Source of the DNA: Marinilabiliales bacterium
GTDB lineage: Bacteria > Bacteroidota > Bacteroidia > Bacteroidales > SZUA-534
Assembly: GCA_003512955.1 (NCBI GenBank)
Contig: DOTG01000020.1
Location: 62,001-126,000, forward strand
DNA length: 64,000 nt
Direction: 5' to 3'
In this document: piece by piece, positions 47,093 through 54,948 of the stretch
Layout of the letters: each line of letters opens with the position of its first letter
Position numbering within the stretch: the first letter of the stretch is position 1
Made by a program: the position numbers and the translations under genes
The notes under the pieces: model-generated
What the model was told of the DNA's origin: nothing
Database searches by the model: none
What the model saw: only the letters and a program-made list of their open reading frames with translations

Positions 47093-47223
47093 AAAGAGGC
47101 TAACATCCTCTGCCATATCGGCGTTTCCATGGTTCACGGTCCTTTGCTAAATGAAAGCAACATTTTAAACCAAAAAAACCCTGCTTTTTTCGTAATATTG
47201 CCACTCAATGATTGACTTAACTT

Positions 47224-48246
47224 ATGGGTTCAGAATTTGATATCCGCGAAAATACCGGGTTTGCCAACGATAAAGAGTTTGAACAGAAGCTCCGCCCCTT
47301 GGCATTCGATGATTTTAGCGGACAAAAAAAGATTGTTGAAAATCTGCAGGTTTTTGTAAAAGCCGCCAAAATGCGGGGCGAAGCCCTCGACCATGTGCTG
47401 CTGCACGGCCCTCCGGGCCTGGGGAAAACAACGCTTTCGAACATTATTGCCAACGAACTGGGGGTGGGTTTTAAAATCACCTCGGGCCCGGTGCTCGATA
47501 AACCTGGCGATTTGGCCGGTTTGCTCACCAACCTCGACGAAAACGATGTGCTGTTTATTGATGAAATCCACCGCCTGAATCCTGTGGTGGAAGAGTACCT
47601 GTACTCGGCCATGGAAGACTTCCGCATTGATATTATGATTGATAAAGGTCCCAGTGCCCGCTCGGTACAACTGACCCTGAACCCATTTACGCTGATTGGC
47701 GCCACTACCCGTTCGGGTTTGCTTACCAGTCCGCTCCGTGCCCGTTTTGGCATCAATTCACACCTAGAGTATTACGATGCCAATACCCTGAAAAAGATTA
47801 TCAAACGTTCGGCATCCATCCTGAATGTTCCAATTATGGAAGATGCTGCCAGTGAAATATCCTCGCGCAGCCGGGGAACACCGCGTATTGCCAACGCGCT
47901 TTTACGCCGTGTCCGCGATTTTGCCCAGGTAAAGGGGAATGGTTCCATTGACCTGGCCATTGCCAAATATTCGTTAGAGGCTTTAAACATTGACCAATAC
48001 GGGCTGGATGAAATGGATAACCGCATCCTGAACACCATTATTGATAAATTTAAAGGCGGCCCGGTGGGTTTAACCACTATTGCCACCGCCATTGGTGAAG
48101 ATGCCGGAACCATTGAAGAGGTGTATGAACCTTTTTTGATTATGGAAGGTTTTTTAAAACGTACACCCCGTGGACGCGAAGCTACCGAAAAAGCCTACAT
48201 CCACTTGGGAAAGGTCCACTCCTCAAGTCAGGGGAAACTCTTTTAA
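47224..48246 (+). CDS. ruvB: Holliday junction branch migration helicase RuvB
   Basis: AAA+ motor that drives branch migration with RuvA. The Walker A is GPPGLGKTTLSN, the Walker B is FIDEIHRLNP, the sensor region is GATTRSGLLTSPLRARFG, and the C-terminal winged helix ends in KAYIHLG. 340 aa, normal. No ruvA or ruvC nearby, as is common in Bacteroidota. Confidence 0.97.
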   Translation: MGSEFDIRENTGFANDKEFEQKLRPLAFDDFSGQKKIVENLQVFVKAAKMRGEALDHVLLHGPPGLGKTTLSNIIANELGVGFKITSGPVLDKPGDLAGLLTNLDENDVLFIDEIHRLNPVVEEYLYSAMEDFRIDIMIDKGPSARSVQLTLNPFTLIGATTRSGLLTSPLRARFGINSHLEYYDANTLKKIIKRSASILNVPIMEDAASEISSRSRGTPRIANALLRRVRDFAQVKGNGSIDLAIAKYSLEALNIDQYGLDEMDNRILNTIIDKFKGGPVGLTTIATAIGEDAGTIEEVYEPFLIMEGFLKRTPRGREATEKAYIHLGKVHSSSQGKLF

Positions 48247-48305
48247 AATGCTGCCTGAATAAGGCTGCTTTTCAGAAAGTATTAAATTGATTTAATTTTG
48301 GGAAT

Positions 48306-48701
48306 ATGAAGACAAAGGAAGAACATATTGCATTTTGGATTGAGCAAGCCAATGATGACTGGAATGCAGTTCATACCCTATTCAATGGGAAAAATTATTT
48401 GCAATCTTTATTTTTTACCCATTTAGTAATTGAAAAACTATGTAAATCACTTTGGATCAAATATAATGTTGATAATATACCTCCCCGGACACACAATCTG
48501 ATTTTAATTCTTTCTGCAACACCGATTCAATTGACTGATGAACAGGCTGAATTCTTATTGCTTCTTAATAGATTTCAATTGGAAGGCCGGTATCCTGATT
48601 ATATGACCAAAATGAGTCGTGTCTGCAATGAAGATTTTACAAAAGAGGTAATTCATTCTGTAAATGATTTTAAGTTATGGTTACACGAGAAACTGCAATA
48701 A
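48306..48701 (+). CDS. HEPN-domain protein
   Basis: A 131-residue all-helical HEPN protein (FWIEQANDDWNAVHTLFNG; FFTHLVIEKLCKSLWIKY; IPPRTHNLILIL). The PF05168-type RTHNL replaces the HDL motif, and the strict Rx4-6H RNase motif of HepT toxins is not evident, so toxicity is uncertain. The nucleotidyltransferase gene starts 25 bases before its stop, making a HEPN-MNT unit. Confidence 0.85.
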   Translation: MKTKEEHIAFWIEQANDDWNAVHTLFNGKNYLQSLFFTHLVIEKLCKSLWIKYNVDNIPPRTHNLILILSATPIQLTDEQAEFLLLLNRFQLEGRYPDYMTKMSRVCNEDFTKEVIHSVNDFKLWLHEKLQ

Positions 48702-48988
48702 ATACAGCCAAATCCTTTATCAAGGATTGCAAGTTAAATGGGTTGTCCTTTTATAAAGTACTAATTTTTGGATCGGTTGTTAAAGGTAATATACACGAAT
48801 GGTCAGATATTGATTTGTTATTGATTTCGGATCAGTTCACTGAAAATGTGTTTGATAATCTGAAATTGTATTCAAAAATTAATGCAAAATATCCTGTTAT
48901 TGAAACCCATCCCTATCCAACGGATTATTATAAAAAGGGGGATAGTTTCATTGAACAAGTTACCAGAGAAAGCATAGAGTTGGATTAA
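48677..48988 (+). CDS. MNT-type minimal nucleotidyltransferase
   Basis: A 103-residue minimal nucleotidyltransferase with the catalytic pattern FGSVVKGNIHEWSDIDLLL (GS-x10-DxD). A C-terminal third acidic residue may be the Glu in PVIETHPY. MNT proteins paired with HEPN proteins act as antitoxins by AMPylating the HEPN partner in characterised type VII systems. It overlaps the HEPN gene by 25 bases. Confidence 0.87.
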   Translation: MVTRETAINTAKSFIKDCKLNGLSFYKVLIFGSVVKGNIHEWSDIDLLLISDQFTENVFDNLKLYSKINAKYPVIETHPYPTDYYKKGDSFIEQVTRESIELD

Positions 48989-49081
48989 AAATAATACTGT
49001 AGAGTTTACTTTTTTTAAAAATAGTTTGACAGAATAACTTCAATTGGGTGATACTAAACAAAATTCAATCAATGTAAACGA

Positions 49082-50047
49082 ATGCCCTCTGACAAATCTA
49101 AAATAAGTCAATTTATTAAGGAAAAAGCCATGGAAATTGGGTTCGATGGCGTGGGCATCTCAAAAGCTGAAAAACTCGAAGGCTTTGAACAACCTTTTCA
49201 ACAGTGGCTCAAAGCCGGTTACCATGCCGGCATGGAGTACATGGAACGGAACCTGGAAAAACGGGTTGACCCGACAGTTTTAGTACCCGGAGCTAAAAGT
49301 GTCGTCTCTTTTATCCTGTCGTATTACCCACAGGAATTGCAACCGGAACAACTTCCGCAGATTGCCAAATATGCTTATGGCACCGATTATCATGTGATGT
49401 TAAAAGACAAAATACAACAAGTCTGGGATTTTATTAAAACCACGGAACCATCGCTCGACGGGCGTATTTTTGTAGATTCTGCCCCCGTTTCCGACAAACT
49501 TTGGGCCGTGAAAGCCGGTTTAGGCTGGCTGGGCAAAAACAGTTGCCTGATAAATAAAGAAATCGGGTCGTTTGTTTTTATCGGCGAAATGGTTATCAAC
49601 CTGGAACTGACTTACGATGAACCTTACCCATCGAACTATTGCGGAAGCTGCACCCAATGTATTGATGCCTGCCCTACCGGTGCCATAGTAAAACCTGGGA
49701 CCATTGACAGCAACCGATGCATTTCGTACTTAACCATCGAGAACAAATCGGATTCCATATCTTCGGAATTTTCCGGCAAATTCGGCCAGCGTATTTTTGG
49801 TTGCGATACCTGCCAGGATGTTTGCCCCTGGAATAAAAAACCGCTTACAACCCATGAAAAAAGGTTTATACCCGATAACCAAGCTCTCTGGTTTACCACA
49901 AATGACTGGTTAACCATGGAAGAACCTTTTTTTAAAGAAACGTTCAAAGATTCCTCCATAAAACGTGCAAAACTCAGTGGTATGCAACGGAACGTGAGGT
50001 TTGTGAACTTAAACCCTGCTGTCTTTAATAAAGATCCGCAATCTTAA
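49082..50047 (+). CDS. queG: Epoxyqueuosine reductase
   Basis: Cobalamin- and [4Fe-4S]-dependent enzyme that completes queuosine in tRNA. The catalytic region FVDSAPVSDKLWAVKAGLGW is followed by two ferredoxin motifs, CGSCTQCIDACPTGA and CDTCQDVCPWN. 321 aa, without the C-terminal HEAT-like extension seen in some homologues. Its 3' end overlaps the convergent Crp/Fnr gene by 23 bases. Confidence 0.95.
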   Translation: MPSDKSKISQFIKEKAMEIGFDGVGISKAEKLEGFEQPFQQWLKAGYHAGMEYMERNLEKRVDPTVLVPGAKSVVSFILSYYPQELQPEQLPQIAKYAYGTDYHVMLKDKIQQVWDFIKTTEPSLDGRIFVDSAPVSDKLWAVKAGLGWLGKNSCLINKEIGSFVFIGEMVINLELTYDEPYPSNYCGSCTQCIDACPTGAIVKPGTIDSNRCISYLTIENKSDSISSEFSGKFGQRIFGCDTCQDVCPWNKKPLTTHEKRFIPDNQALWFTTNDWLTMEEPFFKETFKDSSIKRAKLSGMQRNVRFVNLNPAVFNKDPQS

Positions 50048-50732
50048 TCAATTGTTTTTCGTTTTTTAAGATGATTTTCCGACCCTTGATTTCAATCAGT
50101 TCCTCCTCTTTGAATTGACGGAGCAAACGGGTCAAGGTTTCCACGGCGGTTCCTACCATGTTGGCCAAATCTTCGCGGGGTAACACAATCTCCACACAGC
50201 AATCCTGCGAGGCATCGGTTTTAAATTTGTGGTTGAGCAGAATCAGTGAGAGTGCCACCCTTTCGCGTACCGTCCGGTGGGCGTAAGTAACCACGTTGTT
50301 CACCATCACCCCAAACTCATGGCTCAGGTTTTTTAAAAGGGTGAGCGACAGGATGCTGGAACGGTTCAATATTTTCATAAAAACCTCTTTAGGAATGTAC
50401 CCAACCGTAGAATCTTCCAAGGCGGCGGAAGAATCGCCATACGGTTCTTCGCTCAACATGGCGGAATAACCAAAAAACTCGCCCTTGGTGCAGATGTAAA
50501 TAATTTGTTCCTTGCCCTCGCTGTACGATTTGTACTTCTTTATTTTGCCTTCCTTTACATAGAAAATACCTGAGGGATAGGCCCCTTCGATGAAAATGTT
50601 TTTCCCTGCTTTATATTTTCGGTAGCGGATATTTTCCTCAATTTCATTTCTGTCTTCCTCAGCCAGGCCTGAAAGTACGGAATCGCTGTAAAACTGAAAC
50701 TTTTTAACTATCTGTTCTTCGGTGCTTTTCAT
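50025..50732 (-). CDS. Crp/Fnr-family transcriptional regulator
   Basis: A 235-residue regulator: cNMP-binding-like beta barrel (about 25-140; KAGKNIFIEGAYPSGIFYVK, KGEFFGYSAMLSEEPYGDS) and a C-terminal winged helix with recognition helix VGTAVETLTRLLRQFK. The ETLTR residues match FNR-like readers of TTGAT half-sites. The N-terminal cysteine cluster of true FNR is absent; only scattered cysteines occur (IYICTKG, DCC), so it does not look like a classical iron-sulfur oxygen sensor. ATG 50732 is chosen over an upstream alternative at 50765. It is divergent from the hydrogenase-like operon across a 203-bp gap with an FNR-like box. Confidence 0.92.
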   Translation of the reverse strand: MKSTEEQIVKKFQFYSDSVLSGLAEEDRNEIEENIRYRKYKAGKNIFIEGAYPSGIFYVKEGKIKKYKSYSEGKEQIIYICTKGEFFGYSAMLSEEPYGDSSAALEDSTVGYIPKEVFMKILNRSSILSLTLLKNLSHEFGVMVNNVVTYAHRTVRERVALSLILLNHKFKTDASQDCCVEIVLPREDLANMVGTAVETLTRLLRQFKEEELIEIKGRKIILKNEKQLIKIADLY

Positions 50733-50787
50733 TGTTTTGTTTATTCGTGTAACAAAAATAGGCAAATTTTAATAATCAAATAATTCC

Positions 50788-50801
50788 TTGACATAAATCA
50801 A
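50788..50801. promoter_or_regulatory. FNR/CRP-like palindrome TTGACATAAATCAA
   Basis: The 14-mer matches TTGAT-N4-ATCAA with one mismatch. It is centred about 48 bases upstream of the presumed start of the Crp/Fnr gene (minus -7 box TATTTTTG at 50760-50753) and about 65 bases upstream of that of the Ehr operon. It is therefore placed to control either or both. Confidence 0.6.
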
Positions 50802-50845
50802 CCGGTGAATTAACTTCTCTCAAATCAGTTTACTCGAATAAACCC

Positions 50846-50853
50846 TATTTTTG
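50846..50853 (+). promoter_or_regulatory. Putative -7 box of the Ehr operon
   Basis: TATTTTTG followed by C matches TAnnTTTGC exactly, 83 bases upstream of ATG 50936. No -33 TTTG is seen at 19-21 bases, which fits a promoter needing an activator bound at the upstream FNR-like box. Confidence 0.5.
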
Positions 50854-50935
50854 CAGCTAATAAATAGTTTTCCTATTCGTTTGAACGGCTTCGTTTTAAA
50901 TTCAATGGTACGTTAATAATTTTTTGAAACCTGTG

Positions 50936-52933
50936 ATGAGTGAGATTGAGGGAGTGCATTTTCTAGCCTTAACATTGTTGATAACCATCGTCGGGTGGTT
51001 ATTGATTTTGGTCGTTCCAAACCAAAACAAATCGAAAACACAAAGTTTTTTCATCGTTTTAAATAGCCTGCTTAGTTCCATTCCTGCCATTCAGGTCATA
51101 CAAGGCGGAACTTTTTCGCATGTGATTACCGGATTGGGCTTTTTTGGAGACATCCCTTTACGTATCGATCTTTTTTCGGCGTGGTTCATGGTATTGATAA
51201 ACGTGATTTTCGTTTTGTCGTCCTTTTACGCCATTGGATATATTGACCCCACCGGAAGTAAAAAGGAAAATCTATCTATACACTGGATGGGGTTTGTCCT
51301 TTTTCACCTTTCGCTGCTATGGGTAAGCATGGTGCAGAATTTTCTGGCCTTTTTAATGGTTTGGGAGATCATGTCGCTGAGCGGTTGGTTGCTCATCATT
51401 TACAACAACCAAAATACCAAGGTTATAAAAGCGGGAGTTAACTATCTGGTGCATATGCATATTGGGGTAGCCGTTGTTACCATTGCTTTTATTTGGGTGA
51501 TGGTATCGGAACATTCAATGGACTTTTTAGCCATTAAAAGCTTTTTTAGCCACCACGATAATCGCTGGTTATTCCTGTTGTTTTTTATCGGGTTCGGGTT
51601 CAAATCAGCGTTCATGCCTTTTCACACGTGGTCCCCTTATGTCCAGACACATGCTCCTGCCCATATTTCAGCCGTTATGGCGGTTAAAGTTGGCTTATTC
51701 ATGCTGTTTAAAATCGTGTTTTTTGTCCAACACGATTATCTGCTCATTGGCCAATGGTTGCTGACGGTTTCCTTGCTGACGGCTCTTTTTGGAATTATCA
51801 ATGCATCGGTTCACCGCAATTACATGGAATTGCTGGCCTACAGTTCGGTTGAAAATGTTGGGATTATTGGTTCCGGTATCGGGCTAGGGTTTATTGGGTT
51901 GGGCTATCAAAACCATGTGCTGGCTATTTTGGGGTTTGGCTCCGCGATATTGCACCTGTTAAACCATTCGTTGTTTAAACCGCTCCTCTTTTTTGCTGCC
52001 GGAGCAGTTTACCAAAAAACCAATACCCGGAATATGGAAAAGTTGGGAGGCCTCATCAAACAGATGCCCAAAACCGCGCTCATATTTTTGGCCGGGGCTT
52101 TGGCCATTGGCGGCCTTCCTCCGTTCAATGGTTTTGTGTCGGAATTTGTCCTTTATTCCGGTTTTGTGGCCGGAATTAAAAGCGTCACCTTGTACGATGC
52201 CGTATTGTTAATCTCCGGATTAGCCGGTATTTCAGTGGTGGGAGGAATATCCATCTACGCGTTTACCAAGAGTTTTGGTATCGTTTTTTTAGGAACACCC
52301 CGGGTTATCTCTACCCGGACCATTGAGGAACCTAACAAGTATATGCGCATTCCATCGTACCTGATTATCTTACTAATGCTTTCCATCGGGCTTTTCCCAA
52401 TGCTGTATTTTAAAGAGGTTGTTGCCATGCTTACCCCCTTAGTTCCCATGGCTCATATACAGGAAGTCCTTCAAGGGAATCTGATGGATACGGTACAAAG
52501 CATTGGGAAATTTGCACTTTTATTTATAGCTTTCACCACACTAATTGTCGCTTTAAGATATTATTTTGTGAAAAAACATACATTGGCCAAGCAACAAACC
52601 TGGGGATGCGGGTATGTGGCTCCATCAGCAAAAATACAATACACAGGGAAATCGTTTTCCAAAACATTCGGGAAATTACTCAACAAGATGGTTTTGGAGA
52701 TGAAATCATATAAAGAACTGGAACAAAGGGAATATTTCCCGGAGGCAAGGAAGCATTCGGCTTTTTATACCGATATGTTTGAATACCGGATTATTGACGG
52801 CTCTACCAATAACCTCAACTATTTCATGAATCGGTTTCAGTTTATCCAGAATGGAAGTTTGCAGCAATACATTGTTTATGGCCTGGCGTTTATTGCTTTG
52901 TTATTTTTAGGAACTATTTTAAATATGCTATAA
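50936..52933 (+). CDS. HyfB/NuoL-type antiporter-like membrane subunit, copy 1
   Basis: Polytopic proton-conducting subunit (665 aa, about 15 helices) of a group-4-hydrogenase-related complex. Channel residues are kept: the TM5 Glu in LMVWEIMSLSGW, the TM7 Lys in GFGFKSAFMPFHTW, the next Lys in AVMAVKVGLFMLFK, and the TM12 Lys in LLNHSLFKPLLFF. The C-terminal soluble part has TWGCGYVAPSAKIQYTGKSF, shared with the next two genes. This copy differs from them in THAPAHISAVMA where they have HPAAPSHxSGxMS. ATG 50936 is chosen over an upstream TTG. First gene of the operon; it overlaps copy 2 by 1 base (TAATG). Confidence 0.9.
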   Translation: MSEIEGVHFLALTLLITIVGWLLILVVPNQNKSKTQSFFIVLNSLLSSIPAIQVIQGGTFSHVITGLGFFGDIPLRIDLFSAWFMVLINVIFVLSSFYAIGYIDPTGSKKENLSIHWMGFVLFHLSLLWVSMVQNFLAFLMVWEIMSLSGWLLIIYNNQNTKVIKAGVNYLVHMHIGVAVVTIAFIWVMVSEHSMDFLAIKSFFSHHDNRWLFLLFFIGFGFKSAFMPFHTWSPYVQTHAPAHISAVMAVKVGLFMLFKIVFFVQHDYLLIGQWLLTVSLLTALFGIINASVHRNYMELLAYSSVENVGIIGSGIGLGFIGLGYQNHVLAILGFGSAILHLLNHSLFKPLLFFAAGAVYQKTNTRNMEKLGGLIKQMPKTALIFLAGALAIGGLPPFNGFVSEFVLYSGFVAGIKSVTLYDAVLLISGLAGISVVGGISIYAFTKSFGIVFLGTPRVISTRTIEEPNKYMRIPSYLIILLMLSIGLFPMLYFKEVVAMLTPLVPMAHIQEVLQGNLMDTVQSIGKFALLFIAFTTLIVALRYYFVKKHTLAKQQTWGCGYVAPSAKIQYTGKSFSKTFGKLLNKMVLEMKSYKELEQREYFPEARKHSAFYTDMFEYRIIDGSTNNLNYFMNRFQFIQNGSLQQYIVYGLAFIALLFLGTILNML

Positions 52934-54948
52934 TGGGCGTGGTTGCTTTATTTGCACTGATTGTACTCATCGCCGGAATTGTCATCGGGTTTTCCGGGCC
53001 AAAAAGCAAAGGGGTAGTTGCCATAACCGCTATCTTACTTTTAGTATCTATCTCCAGCTTTATGGCCATCCGGGCACTTGTGGGACAACCCTTCCAATGG
53101 ATGTATTCCGGTTCCTTCGTCACAGGCCCTGTCCCGGTGGTTGTTGATACACTTTCGGCATGGTTTATTCTTGTTATTAACATTACTTTTGTCACCGGGG
53201 CTTTTTACGGGCATTATTATTTAAAAGCCTACCAAATGCCATCGTCAAAAATTGCCCTGCACTGGATTTATTTTGTGTTGGTGTATGGTTCGTTAACCGC
53301 CACTTGTGCCATACAAAATATGCTGGTTTTTTTAATTGCCTGGGAGGTAATGGCCGTAGGGGCTTTTTTTCTGGTCATCTTTGAAAGTGATAAAAGCAAA
53401 ACGCTGAGGGCTGGCATCAATTACCTGATACAGTCCCACATTGCTATCCTGTTTTTGACCATCGCCTTTATTTGGGTATATACCACAACAGGTTCGTTCA
53501 GCTTCGAGGCCATTTCGCAATTCTCGGCAACCGCCAAGCCTTACCGGAGTTTTTTTCTGATGATTCTTTTCATGATAGGTTTTGGAACCAAGGCGGGTTT
53601 TATCCCTTTTCATACCTGGTTGCCTCATGCCCACCCGGCAGCTCCCTCTCATATTTCGGGCATCATGTCAGGGGTTCTGGTCAAAATTGGCATCTATGGT
53701 ATATTCCGGATAGCCACTTACATGCATCAGGATTACGAGCTTATTGGGATATTCATCCTACTTTTATCGTTAAGTTCCGGCCTGTTTGGAATCATCAATG
53801 CCGCCATTCACCGCGACATTAAAAAGATGTTGGCTTATTGCACCATCGAAAACATTGGTATCCTTGGGATTGGAATTGGTCTGGGGTTTATCGGTCTTGG
53901 AACCTCCAATTACCTGCTAATCTTTTTAGGTTTTGGAAGCGCCTTGCTCCATACATTTAACCATTCGCTCATTAAATCATTGTTGTTCTTCTCGGCGGGT
54001 TCGTTGTATCAGCAAACCCACACGCGTGATATGGAAAAACTGGGTGGACTGATAAAACAGATGCCGCAAACAGCCATGCTCTTTTTAGTCGGATCGTTAG
54101 CCATTGGAGGGATGCCACCTTTAAATGCCTTTATTTCGGAATTTCTACTTTATTCGGGGTTGGTTAAAGGTTTGATGCTTCCAGGATCGTTTAACATGGT
54201 TCTCATGGTCACATCTATGGCAGTTCTAGCTGTAATTGGCGGCATATCCATCTTTGCTTTTAGCAAATTTTTTGGTATTGTTTTTTTAGGTACTCCTAAA
54301 ACAAGTCTATATCACAAACCACATGAAGTCAGCCTTGGAATGCGTTTACCACAGTATGCCGTTATTGTTGCAATAGTTACCGTGGTTTTATTCCCTTCAT
54401 TTTATCTGCGGATTCTTTCAACAGTTGTGGCCGCCGCCTTTCCAAGGTTCCAGGCAATGCCGCTTGCCGAAATTGAAGCAATTACCTCTATCATCCAATG
54501 GGTTGGATGGTATTCCCTATTGTTCATCATCCTGATCCTAGGGGTTTATGCCATCCGCAAGTTAATTACAAAAAAACAAACTGAAACCATACATGCAACT
54601 TGGGGTTGCGGATATGTTGCCCCCAACGCGGCCATGCAATACACCGGAAAATCGTTTTCAAAAACCCTGGCCAAACTGTTGTACTTTTTTGTCCCCGAAA
54701 AGAAAAAATATCAGGAACTCCGTTCTTACGAAATTTTTCCTGCCAAACGAAACCATTCCACCTATTATTCCGACTTTTTTGAACAAGTAATTATTGATAA
54801 TCTGATACAGTACCTTCTCAATTTCATGAACTTTTTCCAGTTCATCCAAAACGGAAAATTGCAACGGTACATCCTTTATGGGCTGTTTTTTATTATTGCC
54901 ATCCTTTTGGGGCTGGCATTTACCTTAGTGTATGGGATATTTAGTTAG
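52933..54948 (+). CDS. HyfB/NuoL-type antiporter-like membrane subunit, copy 2
   Basis: A 671-residue paralogue of the preceding subunit. Channel residues are LIAWEVMAVGAFF (TM5 Glu), GFGTKAGFIPFHTWLPHAHP (TM7 Lys), SGVLVKIGIYGIFR and TFNHSLIKSLLFF. The C-terminal motif is TWGCGYVAPNAAMQYTGKSF. It is closer to copy 3 than to copy 1 in the HAHPAAPSHISGIMSG loop. It is coupled to copy 1 by a 1-base overlap and to copy 3 by 17 bases. Confidence 0.92.
   Translation: MGVVALFALIVLIAGIVIGFSGPKSKGVVAITAILLLVSISSFMAIRALVGQPFQWMYSGSFVTGPVPVVVDTLSAWFILVINITFVTGAFYGHYYLKAYQMPSSKIALHWIYFVLVYGSLTATCAIQNMLVFLIAWEVMAVGAFFLVIFESDKSKTLRAGINYLIQSHIAILFLTIAFIWVYTTTGSFSFEAISQFSATAKPYRSFFLMILFMIGFGTKAGFIPFHTWLPHAHPAAPSHISGIMSGVLVKIGIYGIFRIATYMHQDYELIGIFILLLSLSSGLFGIINAAIHRDIKKMLAYCTIENIGILGIGIGLGFIGLGTSNYLLIFLGFGSALLHTFNHSLIKSLLFFSAGSLYQQTHTRDMEKLGGLIKQMPQTAMLFLVGSLAIGGMPPLNAFISEFLLYSGLVKGLMLPGSFNMVLMVTSMAVLAVIGGISIFAFSKFFGIVFLGTPKTSLYHKPHEVSLGMRLPQYAVIVAIVTVVLFPSFYLRILSTVVAAAFPRFQAMPLAEIEAITSIIQWVGWYSLLFIILILGVYAIRKLITKKQTETIHATWGCGYVAPNAAMQYTGKSFSKTLAKLLYFFVPEKKKYQELRSYEIFPAKRNHSTYYSDFFEQVIIDNLIQYLLNFMNFFQFIQNGKLQRYILYGLFFIIAILLGLAFTLVYGIFS

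Noticed and set aside
47217..47756. Minus-strand open frame of about 180 codons within ruvB
   Set aside because: It is antisense to the highly conserved AAA+ core of ruvB; the translation is serine/arginine-rich and featureless.
48293..48300. TAATTTTG -7-like box before the HEPN gene
   Set aside because: It lies only five bases before the start codon, which would put the transcript start inside the gene; no matching -33 box.
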